Origin: Bacillota bacterium
Lineage (GTDB): Bacteria > Bacillota > Clostridia > Christensenellales > Aristaeellaceae
DNA: 64,000 nt
Reading direction: 5' to 3'
NCBI GenBank assembly: GCA_023413135.1
Contig: JAEZQK010000004.1
Coordinates: 1 to 64,000 of the forward strand
Shown: one piece after another, positions 49,520-58,210 of the stretch
How positions within the stretch are numbered: the stretch's first letter is position 1
Layout: each line of letters begins with the position of its first letter
Notes under the pieces: model-generated
Database searches by the model: none
Seen by the model: only the letters and a program-made list of their open reading frames with translations
Told to the model about the DNA's origin: nothing
Made by a program: the position numbers and the translations under genes

Positions 49520-50662
49520 TTACACGTCCACAACCTCAATATTGTCCAACGCATCCTGGATGAGGGCCTCGCTATTAAGCAGCGCCTCCCCTTCCAGGAT
49601 TTTTTCCATTTTGGGCCTGGTGGCGGGATGGCGGGGCGTGAACACGGTGCAGCAGTCTTCGTACGGCAAAGAAGAAGTTTCAAACGTGCCGATACGCCGG
49701 GCCACATCGATGATCTCCTGCTTGTCAAACCCGATCAGGGGCCGGAAAACAGGCAGTGACACCACCTCATCCGTACACTGAAGCGATTGCATGGTCTGGC
49801 TGGCCACCTGCCCGATGCTCTCGCCGGTAATCAGGCCATGGGAGTTCTCCGTTTGGGCGATCCGCTCGGCAATGCGCATCATGTACCTGCGCATGATGAG
49901 GGTGGTATACTCCTCCGGGCACTTTTCATGGATCTCCATCTGGATGCGGGTGAAGGGCACCACATGCACCCGAACGCCGCACAAACTTTCGGAAAGGATG
50001 CGGGCCAGGGACAGCACCTTTTCCTTTGCCCTGTCACTGGTGTAGGGGAAGGAGTGGAAGTGGACGGCGCTTACCGTAACGCCGCGCTTGGCGATCATGT
50101 AGCCGGCCACGGGGCTGTCGATGCCGCCGGACAAAAGCAGCGTGGCCCGGCCATTGGTGCCCACGGGCATGCCGCCTGCAGCGGGAATGGTCTTAACATA
50201 CAGGTAAGCCATGTCCCTTATCTCCACGTTCAGCACGTGCTCAGGAGTATGGACATCCACCGAAAGATCCGGCAGCTTTTGCAAAAGATATTCTCCCATG
50301 CGGCTGTTAATTTCCGGGGAATCCAGAAAATAGCGCTTGTCGGAGCGGCGGGCGGACACCTTGAAGGTGCCCTTGATGTCCTTCATCATTTCCGCTGCGG
50401 CGGCACAGAGCGTATCAAAATCGGCCTTTTCCATTTCGATGGCGGGGCACACGGAGTGCACGCCGAACACCTTGGTCACCCGGCGGATGCACTCATGCAT
50501 GTCCGCCCCGCAGACGAAAACACGGCTGTCATTCAGCCACACATGGCCGCCGATTTCTTTCACAGCGGCTTTGACCCTTTCCACCAGCATGCGCAGAAAA
50601 TAAGGCCGGTTCAGGCCTTTCAAATAAATTTCGCCAAAGCGGACCAGGAGCACCTCACGCAT
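49520..50662 (-). CDS. thiI: tRNA 4-thiouridine synthetase ThiI
   Basis: A 380-residue enzyme that adenylates and thiolates uridine 8 of tRNA. Ferredoxin-like and THUMP domains occupy about residues 1-165 (VRFGEIYLKGLNRPYF at the start); the PP-loop ATPase follows with LLLSGGIDSPVAGYM near 175. The rhodanese extension of E. coli ThiI is absent, as in Bacillus, where a dedicated cysteine desulfurase supplies sulfur. That desulfurase is encoded 232 bases upstream in the same direction. The ATG follows GGAGATT closely. Confidence 0.96.
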   Translation of the reverse strand: MREVLLVRFGEIYLKGLNRPYFLRMLVERVKAAVKEIGGHVWLNDSRVFVCGADMHECIRRVTKVFGVHSVCPAIEMEKADFDTLCAAAAEMMKDIKGTFKVSARRSDKRYFLDSPEINSRMGEYLLQKLPDLSVDVHTPEHVLNVEIRDMAYLYVKTIPAAGGMPVGTNGRATLLLSGGIDSPVAGYMIAKRGVTVSAVHFHSFPYTSDRAKEKVLSLARILSESLCGVRVHVVPFTRIQMEIHEKCPEEYTTLIMRRYMMRIAERIAQTENSHGLITGESIGQVASQTMQSLQCTDEVVSLPVFRPLIGFDKQEIIDVARRIGTFETSSLPYEDCCTVFTPRHPATRPKMEKILEGEALLNSEALIQDALDNIEVVDV

Positions 50663-50715
50663 GACTAAATCTCCTCTGAATGAACTCTTGTTCCATTTTT
50701 ATAGATTAGCAGTTT

Positions 50716-50741
50716 TACGGGCGAACACAGTTCGCCCCTAC
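50716..50741. repeat. GTAGGGGCGA palindrome, copy 3
   Basis: TACGGGCGAAC-ACA-GTTCGCCCCTAC, the same core as at 30644-30670. Confidence 0.78.
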
Positions 50742-50776
50742 AATATGTTGTATTCTGTATGTTGTGTTGTGCCATC

Positions 50777-50801
50777 CGTAGGGGCGACCTGTGGTCGCCC
50801 G
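50777..50801. repeat. GTAGGGGCGA palindrome, copy 4
   Basis: CGTAGGGGCGACC-TGT-GGTCGCCCG, opposite orientation to copy 3, 36 bases away. The pair lies between thiI and its cysteine desulfurase. Confidence 0.78.
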
Positions 50802-50840
50802 CATATTTCACAATTGCCTAAAGGAGGCTTGCCTGCACCG

Positions 50841-50870
50841 CCATCCGGCTCAATCGTTCCATTGCTCACT
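50841..50870. repeat. Fragment shared with the pgk-tpiA element
   Basis: Thirty bases beginning CCATCCGGCTCAATCGT match 46328-46357 at 26 positions. Confidence 0.6.
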
Positions 50871-50894
50871 AACCAATACTCCCAACATTCTCCT

Positions 50895-52046
50895 CTATCT
50901 TCGCACAAACTTAGATAGCGTCTGATAATGCTCCTTCACCCGCTCCGCCGCATAGTCAATCTCCGCCTCCGTGGTATAAGGGGACAAGCTGAAGCGGATG
51001 GCGCACTCCGCGTCCCACTGGGGCACGGACATGGCCTTGAGCGTTTCCGACACTTTTTGCTTGCGGGAGGAGCAGGCGGAGCCCATGCTGACGTAAACGC
51101 CGTCCCCGGAAAGGGCATAAAGCATGGTTTCCGAGCGCACGGGCCGGAACGACACATTCAATATGTGGGGGCCGCAGGCAGGGCTATTAAGCTCCGGCCC
51201 GTTGATGTTCACGCCGGGCACTCCTTCCATGAGAAGCTCATACAGCCGCCGCTTGAGGGCAGCCATCGCTTCAGCCGCATTTGAGGGATACGTCTCTACT
51301 GCCGACATCAGCCCGGCGATGCCAGGCGTGTTCTCCGTGCCGGAGCGCAAGCCCTTCTCCTGACCGCCGCCAAACTCCCGGGGGCTTACCTTGTGCCCCT
51401 TTTGCAGGATCAATGCACCCACGCCCTTGGGGCCGTGGAGCTTGTGGGAACTCAAGGCATAGGATTGTATGTTGATGGCCTGCATGGAAATGGGCACGCG
51501 CAAAAAACCCTGCACGCCATCCACATGGAGGGCTGCCTTGGGGCAGAGCCTGTCCCGCAACGCCGCGATCTCTTTGAGCGGCTGTATGACCCCTGTTTCG
51601 TTGTTCACCTGCATCACGCAGATCAGATGCACGCTTTCATCCAGCAGGGTTTCAAAAGCCTCAATATCCACCGTACTGTCCCTTAATACGGGGATGCTGA
51701 CAGGCGTGTGCCCCATCCGCTCCGCCGCCAAACAGCTTTGCTTCACGGCGGGGTGTTCCACCGCCGTATACAAAACCTTCCCCGGCTTTTTGACGGTGGA
51801 CAAATAGCCCAGGATCGCCAAATTGTCGGCTTCGGTGCCCCCGGCGGTAAAAATCACCTCCCCCGCCCCGGCCTGTGAAAGCTTCATAAGCAGCGCGCGG
51901 CAATCATCCATCCGCTTCTCCGCTTTCAGGGCGGGGCCGTAGGGGGAGGAGGGGTTGTAATAGCCATCCCGCATGGCAGCCGTAACCGCTTCAATCACCG
52001 GCTGCGACGGCCTTGTGGTGGCGCTATTGTCCAGATATGCTTCCAT
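50895..52046 (-). CDS. Cysteine desulfurase (NifS/IscS type)
   Basis: A 383-residue pyridoxal phosphate enzyme releasing sulfur from cysteine. Motifs: DNSATTRPSQPV at the start, GGTEADNLAI, VEHPAVKQS, HVDGVQGF, the PLP lysine in SSHKLHGPKGVGAL and the catalytic cysteine in SMGSACSSRKQKVSE. The short active-site loop and neighbourhood of thiI make it the likely sulfur donor for tRNA thiolation, like B. subtilis NifZ. Start overlaps the stop of the upstream gene (TAATG). Confidence 0.95.
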   Translation of the reverse strand: MEAYLDNSATTRPSQPVIEAVTAAMRDGYYNPSSPYGPALKAEKRMDDCRALLMKLSQAGAGEVIFTAGGTEADNLAILGYLSTVKKPGKVLYTAVEHPAVKQSCLAAERMGHTPVSIPVLRDSTVDIEAFETLLDESVHLICVMQVNNETGVIQPLKEIAALRDRLCPKAALHVDGVQGFLRVPISMQAINIQSYALSSHKLHGPKGVGALILQKGHKVSPREFGGGQEKGLRSGTENTPGIAGLMSAVETYPSNAAEAMAALKRRLYELLMEGVPGVNINGPELNSPACGPHILNVSFRPVRSETMLYALSGDGVYVSMGSACSSRKQKVSETLKAMSVPQWDAECAIRFSLSPYTTEAEIDYAAERVKEHYQTLSKFVRR

Positions 52047-52576
52047 TATGCCTGATAGGCGCCCCTTTGCAGGTATTTTTTGATCAGGTCCACCATCTCT
52101 TCCGAAGGTTCCAGAACGATGACGCGCTTGTTCCCATCCTTCACGAAGTAGAAATAATACAGTTCCGCGCCACGATTTAAAAACCAGTGATCCTTTTTGA
52201 TGCCCGGCATGGTAATGTAGCGCTGGAAGGAGGAGGAGGAAACGGGCCCGAAGGCCTCCACGTTTTTCACCCGCATGGTGCCAAGGTTCTTACGCTTCTG
52301 GTTATTGAACACCTTGGCAAAATCCATTTCCCCGTTGGTAAAGGTGTACTCAAAATCCGTACGGAGCCTGTCCCGGCGGAGGAACAAAAGCACCGCGCTG
52401 CCGCCGCTGATGACGACCGTGATCACAGAAAACAGATCGAAGGATGTGAACAGCAGCTGAAGCTGTATCACAGCGAAAAGCGCCATAATCACCATCACCA
52501 CCGCCGAGATGTAATACAGCACTTCGTCCAGTCCCTTGCTTTTCTTGACTACGATCTCTTCCTTAAAATGATCCAT
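52046..52576 (-). CDS. Conserved two-helix membrane protein, possibly DUF6106-like
   Basis: A 176-residue protein of unknown function. Two membrane helices (LYYISAVVMVIMALFAVIQL near 21-43 and FSVITVVISGGSAVLLFL near 50-68) are followed by a soluble domain of about 105 residues with FEYTFTNGEMDFAKVFNNQK and ending near KKYLQRGAYQA. From memory this resembles the DUF6106 family, conserved in Clostridia. AAGGAGG lies seven bases before the ATG. It overlaps the cysteine desulfurase start and is probably co-transcribed with it. Confidence 0.75.
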   Translation of the reverse strand: MDHFKEEIVVKKSKGLDEVLYYISAVVMVIMALFAVIQLQLLFTSFDLFSVITVVISGGSAVLLFLRRDRLRTDFEYTFTNGEMDFAKVFNNQKRKNLGTMRVKNVEAFGPVSSSSFQRYITMPGIKKDHWFLNRGAELYYFYFVKDGNKRVIVLEPSEEMVDLIKKYLQRGAYQA

Positions 52577-52624
52577 TTGTTTCTCCTCCTTATGTATATA
52601 CCAATAGAGCTGGAAGCGGTATGA

Positions 52625-53074
52625 TCAAAACAGGAATACCACGGTTATAATCAGCCCCAGCAGCGCCCCGGCAAACACCTCCAGGGGCGTATGGCCGATC
52701 AGTTCCTTCAACTCTTCCTCGGTGATGTGCTTGCCGTCTATCAGCATGTCGTGCAATATCTTGTTGATCACCACGGCCTGGGTGCCCGTTTCCCTGCGCA
52801 CACCGGCGGCATCGTACATCACAATGATGGCAAGGGCAAAGGAGATAGCAAATTCCGCCGTATCAAAGCCCATTCTCGCCCCCACCATGGCGGTCAAAGC
52901 CACCACCAAAGCGCTGTGGGAGCTGGGCATACCGCCGGAGCCCAGCCACCTGCGCCAATTCAGCTCGTGCTCCACCAGATAGTAGATGGGCACCTTCAGC
53001 GCCTGGGCGATAAACCAGGATGTCATGGCACAAAGCAATATTTGATTCCGCAATATTTCCGCGATGCTATGCAA
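52625..53074 (-). CDS. Divergent PAP2 family membrane protein (YuiD-like)
   Basis: A 149-residue protein with several membrane helices and the motifs GGMPSSHSALVVALTAMVG and MYDAAGVRRETG of the DUF212/YuiD family, related to acid phosphatase/vanadium haloperoxidase folds. Catalytic activity of this branch is not established. The start appears to be TTG, with AGGCGG eight bases upstream; no ATG is available nearby. It lies 36 bases downstream of ispA. Confidence 0.88.
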   Translation of the reverse strand: MHSIAEILRNQILLCAMTSWFIAQALKVPIYYLVEHELNWRRWLGSGGMPSSHSALVVALTAMVGARMGFDTAEFAISFALAIIVMYDAAGVRRETGTQAVVINKILHDMLIDGKHITEEELKELIGHTPLEVFAGALLGLIITVVFLF

Positions 53075-53110
53075 CGAAACAACCGCCTCTGATTAAAATC
53101 CGAACTTCAC

Positions 53111-54007
53111 TTATTGTACCCGGTGAAGCATGCTTTGCGCAAGGTATGCAAGAAAGTTTCCCCTTTGTTCAAAAAGAGAAAGGGCTTTAACCGCAGCTTC
53201 CACGTGAAGGCGTGCATCCTCCCGGGCTTTTTCCATCCCCACGCAGGCGGGCCAGGTCAGCTTTCCGTGCTTTTCATCCATGCCCGTTTTCTTGCCCAGC
53301 AGCTTTTCTTCGCCGATAAGGTCCAGGATGTCATCCACAATTTGAAAGGCCACGCCCATATGAAAGCCGTAGTCTCTTATCGCATCAAGCTCGGCTGCCG
53401 TGCCGCCGGCAAGCGTGAGCCCCGCCTCCACCGCGCCTATGATCATATCCGCCGTCTTGTGGCGGTGGATGTAATTCACCAGGGAGATTTCCGGCCTTTG
53501 CCCTTCCATGGATACATCCAGAGATTGGCCCGCCACCATCCCCGTGACGCCAGCCCGGCGGGCAATGGCGCTTAATGCGGATACGGCCTCCCGCGTACCA
53601 AGCTTTTCAGCCGCATCCAGCATGACTTCGTAAGCCATATTCACAAGCCCGTCCCCCGCCAGGATGGCCATGGCCTCCCCGTATGCCCTGTGGCATGTTG
53701 GCATGCCGCGCCTTAAATCATCGTCGTCCATGGCGGGCAGGTCATCGTGGATCAGGGAATAGGTGTGGATCATCTCCAGCGCCACGGCATAGGGCAGTGC
53801 CGGGGTGACATCTTCCTTCTTCAGAGCATAGGCCGACAAAAGCATCACAGGCCGCAGCCGCTTACCCCCGGCCATCAGGCTGTAGCGCATGGCCTTGCCC
53901 AGAAGGCCGGGAATTTCATTTTCATCCGGTACCGTATCACCCGGAAGGATAACGCTTCCCAGCGCGTTTTCCACCAGGGTCTGGTATGTGACATATGTTT
54001 CTTTCAC
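53111..54007 (-). CDS. ispA: Farnesyl/geranylgeranyl diphosphate synthase (polyprenyl synthetase)
   Basis: A 298-residue trans-prenyltransferase. The first Asp-rich motif is IHDDLPAMDDDDLRRG, the second FQIVDDILDLIG; GGKRLRP precedes them. This matches IspA-type farnesyl diphosphate synthases in the XseA-XseB-IspA cluster. The GTG start overlaps the xseB stop as GTGA and has GGAG eight bases upstream. Chain length of the product cannot be proved from sequence. Confidence 0.93.
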   Translation of the reverse strand: MKETYVTYQTLVENALGSVILPGDTVPDENEIPGLLGKAMRYSLMAGGKRLRPVMLLSAYALKKEDVTPALPYAVALEMIHTYSLIHDDLPAMDDDDLRRGMPTCHRAYGEAMAILAGDGLVNMAYEVMLDAAEKLGTREAVSALSAIARRAGVTGMVAGQSLDVSMEGQRPEISLVNYIHRHKTADMIIGAVEAGLTLAGGTAAELDAIRDYGFHMGVAFQIVDDILDLIGEEKLLGKKTGMDEKHGKLTWPACVGMEKAREDARLHVEAAVKALSLFEQRGNFLAYLAQSMLHRVQ

Positions 54008-54237
54008 GGCGTGATCTCCGAAGCTCCTTCCACGGGCATTTCCCCCTGAAGGCTTAGTTCTGATAGTTTCCCCTGGGCCTTTTGCAATTGGCCTTTCAGT
54101 TTCCGGGAAATGGCAACGCCCTCCTCGTACAGGCGGAGCATGGTTTCCAGTGGCTGTCCCCCCGCCTCCATGGTCTTTACCAGCGATTCGAACCTTTCCA
54201 GCGTCTGCTCGAAGGATTCGCTATTTATTTCACTCAA
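54004..54237 (-). CDS. xseB: Exodeoxyribonuclease VII small subunit
   Basis: A 77-residue helical subunit: SFEQTLERFESLVKTMEAGG, then LETMLRLYEEGVAISRKLKG. It assembles in several copies on XseA to form exonuclease VII, which degrades single-stranded DNA. It overlaps xseA by eight bases upstream and ispA by four downstream. Confidence 0.95.
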   Translation of the reverse strand: MSEINSESFEQTLERFESLVKTMEAGGQPLETMLRLYEEGVAISRKLKGQLQKAQGKLSELSLQGEMPVEGASEITP

Positions 54238-55450
54238 AGGGATTCCCCTCCTTTACCTCAAGCGCACCGGCCAGCACTTGACCGTCCGAAAATACCACCC
54301 GCAGCCTGTCACCCGGGGAGACGGCCTTCACCCCTGTCACGGGCGCATCGCCTTTTATGGTCAGGGCATAGCCTCTTTTCAGCACCTGCATGGGACCAAG
54401 AGCGGAAAGCTTGGCCTGCGCGGCATTATAACGCGACTCCCGCGCCGCAAGACCCGCCATGGCCGCGTTTTTCAGCCGGGAGAAAAGCAGGTCGGCCCGG
54501 CTTTGGGCAGAGAGCAGCTGCGCCCTGGGATGCAAGCTTTGCAGCCTGTTTTGCGCCTTTAAAAGCCGCTCCTGCCTTTGAAGCAGTGCTTTTTCCGCGC
54601 CGCCAAGAAGCCTGCGGGCCATTTCCTCCACCGTGAAAACGAGATCCGTAAGAATCGGCACCGTCATTTCCGCCGCGGCGGAAGGGGTGGAAGCCCGCAC
54701 ATCCGCCACAAAATCGGCGATGGTAAAGTCCGTCTCATGGCCCACGGCGGACACCACCGGGACGGGGCACGATGCGATAGCCCTGGCCACGATCTCCTCA
54801 TTGAAAGCCCACAGGTCCTCCATGGAGCCTCCGCCCCGGCCCACGATGATCACCGAAATACCGGGCAATTTACCCAGCGTCTCGATGCCGCGCACGATAT
54901 CCTCCGCTGCGCCATCCCCCTGCACCTGGGCAGGGAACAGCGTAAGGTCCATGCCGGGATGGCGCCGCCAGGAAACCTGGCATATATCCCTGATCACCGC
55001 CCCGGTGCGGGAGGTGACGACGCCCACTTTGGTCGGCAGCAGCGGCAGGGGCCGCTTGCGGGCTGCGTCGAACAGTCCTTCCTTTTGCAGCTTCGCTTTT
55101 AACTGCTCAAAGCGCAGGAATAAATCCCCCAGTCCGTCTTCCTTCATGGCCTCGGCATAAAACTGGTACGCGCCGTCCCTGGGGTACAGGCTCACGCTGC
55201 CGGTAATTACCACCTGCAAACCGTCCCGTGGGACGAGCCGCACGGACAGGTTGTTCTGGCGGAACATGACACAATTGATACGCGCCGTATCATCCTTCAG
55301 GGAAAAGTACCAGTGGCCGGAGGTGTGGCGCTTGAAGTTGCTGATTTCGCCCTTCAGCCGCATGCGCTGGAGCATGGGGTCCGCCGCCAGGGTGCGGCGT
55401 ACATATTCGTTCAACTCGCCTACTGAAAGAATGCCGTCAAACACTTTCAT
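54230..55450 (-). CDS. xseA: Exodeoxyribonuclease VII large subunit
   Basis: A 406-residue catalytic subunit. N-terminal OB-fold (LKGEISNFKRHTSGHWYFSL), then the nuclease domain with VGVVTSRTGAVIRDI, IIVGRGGGSMEDLWAFNEE and VSAVGHETDFTIADFVADVR, and a coiled-coil C-terminal region ending in a beta segment (RGYALTIKGDAPV). The ATG overlaps the folD stop as ATGA. Confidence 0.97.
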   Translation of the reverse strand: MKVFDGILSVGELNEYVRRTLAADPMLQRMRLKGEISNFKRHTSGHWYFSLKDDTARINCVMFRQNNLSVRLVPRDGLQVVITGSVSLYPRDGAYQFYAEAMKEDGLGDLFLRFEQLKAKLQKEGLFDAARKRPLPLLPTKVGVVTSRTGAVIRDICQVSWRRHPGMDLTLFPAQVQGDGAAEDIVRGIETLGKLPGISVIIVGRGGGSMEDLWAFNEEIVARAIASCPVPVVSAVGHETDFTIADFVADVRASTPSAAAEMTVPILTDLVFTVEEMARRLLGGAEKALLQRQERLLKAQNRLQSLHPRAQLLSAQSRADLLFSRLKNAAMAGLAARESRYNAAQAKLSALGPMQVLKRGYALTIKGDAPVTGVKAVSPGDRLRVVFSDGQVLAGALEVKEGNPFE

Positions 55451-56307
55451 GCTTTCTTGGAAGCAAGGCGGGCGCTTGCAATTTGAAGCGTGTTGGCCAT
55501 CAGCATAGCCACAGTCATTAATCCCACGCCGCCGGGCACGGGAGATATGTACTCCGCCACTTTTGAGGCAGTCTCAAAATCCACATCGCCGATCACCTTG
55601 CCGTCCACACGGTTGATACCCACGTCGATGACCAATGCGCCGGGCTTTACCATATCTCCGGTGATGAACTTAGGCCGGCCCACCGCCGCCACCAGGATGT
55701 CCGCCCTGCGGGTGTGTACGGCCAGATCCTTGGTGCGGGAATGGCATACCGTAACCGTGGCATTCTCCTTAATGAGCAGCATGGCAATGGGCTTGCCCAC
55801 GTTGTTGCTGCGGCCCACCACCACGGCCTCCTTGCCGCTTATCAAAACGCCGGTGGAATGGATCATTTCCATAACACCTTTTGGAGTACATGCCACAATG
55901 GTATCCATGCCGCCAAACAGCCTGCCCATGTTGACCACATGGAAGCCGTCCACGTCCTTTTCCGGGCTGATCAGGGAAAGGGCGGCAGCCTCATCCATAT
56001 GCTTGGGCAGGGGCACCTGCACAAGGATGCCGTCGATATTTTCATCCTCGTTGAAGCGGCGGATAAGCTCCTCCAGCTCCTGCTGGGTGGTGGTCTCGGG
56101 CAGGCGCAATACGGTGGAAGCGATGCCTATCTCATGGCAGGCCTTTTCCTTGTTGCGCACGTAGATTTGACTGCCCGGGTCTTCCCCTACCAGGATCACC
56201 GCCAGGCCGGGGGTGATGCCCGCCGCCTTCAGCTCCTCCGTTTGAAGCCTTAGCTTTTCCTTGACAGCCGCAGAGAGCACCTTTCCGTCAATCAGTTGTG
56301 CAGCCAT
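55447..56307 (-). CDS. folD: Bifunctional methylenetetrahydrofolate dehydrogenase/cyclohydrolase FolD
   Basis: A 286-residue enzyme of one-carbon metabolism interconverting 5,10-methylene- and 10-formyl-tetrahydrofolate. Motifs: VGEDPGSQIYVRNKEKAC with the active-site Lys, VQVPLPKHMD, VVGRSNNVGKPIAMLL and TPGG-like PVPGGVGLMTVAMLMANT. The ATG at 56307 (AAQLIDGKVLS) fits family starts with AAAGG nine bases upstream; an ATG at 56316 is also possible. It is separated from the TsaD-like gene by a 126-bp repeat element. Confidence 0.95.
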   Translation of the reverse strand: MAAQLIDGKVLSAAVKEKLRLQTEELKAAGITPGLAVILVGEDPGSQIYVRNKEKACHEIGIASTVLRLPETTTQQELEELIRRFNEDENIDGILVQVPLPKHMDEAAALSLISPEKDVDGFHVVNMGRLFGGMDTIVACTPKGVMEMIHSTGVLISGKEAVVVGRSNNVGKPIAMLLIKENATVTVCHSRTKDLAVHTRRADILVAAVGRPKFITGDMVKPGALVIDVGINRVDGKVIGDVDFETASKVAEYISPVPGGVGLMTVAMLMANTLQIASARLASKKA

Positions 56308-56383
56308 ATCCCTCATCCTTTCGTATTGCCGTCAATGCAGTACTGTATTGACAGTGGCCCGTGAATAATGAAAGCTCAGCTCT

Positions 56384-56509
56384 AAGCCTTCCCCTTGAGG
56401 GGAAGGTGGCGCGCAGCGCCGGATGAGGTGTATGGCTGCAAAGGCATCTTAAGCGACTTCCACCTCATCAGTCGACTTCGTCGACAGCTTCCCCTTAAGG
56501 GGAAGCCTT
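56384..56509. repeat. MITE-like element with long imperfect terminal inverted repeats
   Basis: Left end AAGCCTTCCCCTTGAGGGGA, then AGGTGG and ...GGATGAGGTG (56384-56430); right end starts with CACCTCATCAGTCG and closes with CTTCCCCTTAAGGGGAAG and CCTT (56461-56509). The ends are complementary over about 47 bases with some differences, and each contains its own small hairpin (CCCCTTGAGGGG and GTCGACTTCGTCGAC). No coding capacity. Similar sequences are familiar to me from gut Clostridia. Confidence 0.8.
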
Positions 56510-56534
56510 GGCATGTTTGTCCCGCTCCCAATTG

Positions 56535-57509
56535 TCAGGGCAGTCCGGCGCCGCCGTGTTTCCCATATTCCCGCAATTGATCCAGCCCCAAAAGCGCTAC
56601 GCCCACGGCATTGTCGCCGGAATAGGCGGGGTGGCCGAAGTAAAGCGCCATGCCAGGGCTGAGCTTGTGCATCCGCTTTATGATAAGCTCCCGGAAAAGG
56701 GAAGAGGATGCCACGCCCCCCGCCACCAATGCGGCCTGCAGCCCCGTTTTCCTTCCCGCCCCGTAAATGAGCCTTGCTACCGTGCGGGCCAGGAAATCGT
56801 ACACCTCCGCCGCCGCGTCCTCCGGGGATCTTTCTCCGCTTGTAAGCCAGTCCGTCACCTTTGTCTCAGCGCCGGATAGGTGGCAGTGCAGATCCTCATC
56901 CGCCATGCTTACGGGCAGCAGGCTTTGTGCCCGGCCGCGTACCGCCAGCTCCTCCAGGTGCGGGCCGCAGGGGAAGGGTAAATTCAGCATGACGCCCACC
57001 CTGTCCACCAGCTGCCCGGCATGCAAATCAAGCGTGCCGCCCATACACTCAATGCTTGTCCCCCGTAAGCGGAGCACCTCGGTGGTGCCGCCCGACAGGT
57101 GCACCGCCAGAAATTCCGCGACAGTTAGTCCTGAATCAAGCATGGCGGCCTTCACATGCCCCGCCTGATGGGTGGCGGCAAAACAGGGGATGTGTAAAAG
57201 AGCGGCCAGGCCGCGCCCTTGCGCATCCCCTGCTAAAAACACAGGCATATAGGAATCTTCCCCGTCCCTGGGCTTTTGCGAAATGCACACGGCGGCGATC
57301 TCATAGGGCGCGATGATTCCGCCCAATTCCTCCATCAGCTTGGGCAACTGCCGCACGTGCTCAAACACCGCGTCGCTTTGCCTAAGCCCCCGCCGGCCGA
57401 TCGGCACCGGCAAAAGCTTTTTGAGGCTTGCGATCACGCGACCCGATTCGTCCACCGCCGCCACAGAGGTGGTGTAACAGCTTGTATCCAGCCCGATAAC
57501 GGCCTTCAC
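56535..57509 (-). CDS. TsaD/Kae1-like paralog of unknown function
   Basis: A 324-residue ASKHA-fold protein related to TsaD (Kae1/Qri7), the tRNA threonylcarbamoyltransferase. It has the family start IGLDTSCYTTSVAAVD, the metal-binding HxxxH as THQAGHVKAA, VHLSGGTTEVLRL, and the late segment LVAGGVASSSLFRELI. It is divergent from true TsaD (GSDTSCDET and HMEGH regions differ), so it is probably the second, Firmicute-specific paralog and not the essential enzyme. The GTG start overlaps the nusB stop as GTGA. Confidence 0.85.
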   Translation of the reverse strand: MKAVIGLDTSCYTTSVAAVDESGRVIASLKKLLPVPIGRRGLRQSDAVFEHVRQLPKLMEELGGIIAPYEIAAVCISQKPRDGEDSYMPVFLAGDAQGRGLAALLHIPCFAATHQAGHVKAAMLDSGLTVAEFLAVHLSGGTTEVLRLRGTSIECMGGTLDLHAGQLVDRVGVMLNLPFPCGPHLEELAVRGRAQSLLPVSMADEDLHCHLSGAETKVTDWLTSGERSPEDAAAEVYDFLARTVARLIYGAGRKTGLQAALVAGGVASSSLFRELIIKRMHKLSPGMALYFGHPAYSGDNAVGVALLGLDQLREYGKHGGAGLP

Positions 57510-57937
57510 TTGTGCTTTTCTGCCTCTTTCTTGCGCAGGATGGAGCCCAGCACGCCGTTGATAAAGCGGCCGCCCGCAGGATCGGAATACTTGCCCGCCA
57601 GATCCACCGCCTCGTTGATGGCTACGCTGCCGGGCACATCCTCCCGAAAGAGGATCTCATACGTCGCCAGGCGCAATATGGTCAAATCCACCTTGGCCAT
57701 GCGCTCCAGCGACCAATCCACGCTAAACTCCCGGATGCTCTGATCAATTTCGTCCTGATGGGCCGCAATGCCCGCCAAAACATCGTCTATATAAACCTGA
57801 TCGTCCTGGGAAGGGGCTTCCTTACCCTCACCCAGTTGCTCGTACACCAACTCCAGCGTTTCACCGCCGCCCTGGCCGCCCAGCAGCCGCTCGTACACCA
57901 TTTGCATCGCCGCCGCCCGTGCGGTCGTACGCGCCAT
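57506..57937 (-). CDS. nusB: Transcription antitermination protein NusB
   Basis: A 143-residue helical RNA-binding protein that joins NusE in rRNA antitermination. Motifs: RTTARAAAMQMVYERL at the start, VDWSLERMAKVDLTILRLAT, and VAINEAVDLAGKYSDPAGGR with FINGVLGSIL. GGAG lies ten bases before the ATG. It follows the DUF2273 gene, as in many Clostridia and Bacilli, where asp23, amaP and DUF2273 precede nusB. Confidence 0.96.
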   Translation of the reverse strand: MARTTARAAAMQMVYERLLGGQGGGETLELVYEQLGEGKEAPSQDDQVYIDDVLAGIAAHQDEIDQSIREFSVDWSLERMAKVDLTILRLATYEILFREDVPGSVAINEAVDLAGKYSDPAGGRFINGVLGSILRKKEAEKHK

Positions 57938-57970
57938 ATAGAAAGCACTCCGTTCCTTGTGTTATTCCCT

Positions 57971-58210
57971 TCAGCCATCCTGGCGGGGCGGGAATAATTT
58001 ATTGATGATGTTTTTGACAAAGGCCTGCTTATCCTTCACCGCGCCGATAAACAATCCGACGGTGAACAACAATACCACAAAAAGCGTTTTCCAGAAGCCG
58101 ATAAAAAGAAGCAAAAAGGCCAGCACCACAAAGCCGATGCCCCATATGAGGCCGTATTGCGGCGTGCCGGGCTTGAAAAGCTCCTTCAAAACTTCCTCAA
58201 TGTTCTTCAT
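57971..58210 (-). CDS. DUF2273 family small membrane protein
   Basis: A 79-residue protein with two membrane helices (GLIWGIGFVVLAFLLLFIGF; TLFVVLLFTVGLFIGAVKDK) and a basic tail. DUF2273 proteins accompany AmaP and Asp23 in Firmicutes and are thought to belong to the same membrane-associated stress complex. AGGAGG lies nine bases before the ATG at 58210, inside the end of amaP, which it overlaps by 14 bases. Confidence 0.9.
   Translation of the reverse strand: MKNIEEVLKELFKPGTPQYGLIWGIGFVVLAFLLLFIGFWKTLFVVLLFTVGLFIGAVKDKQAFVKNIINKLFPPRQDG

Noticed and set aside
56535..57509. True tRNA threonylcarbamoyltransferase TsaD
   Set aside because: The N-terminal and His-motif regions differ from canonical TsaD (HQAGH rather than HMEGH), so it was called a paralog and not given the symbol.
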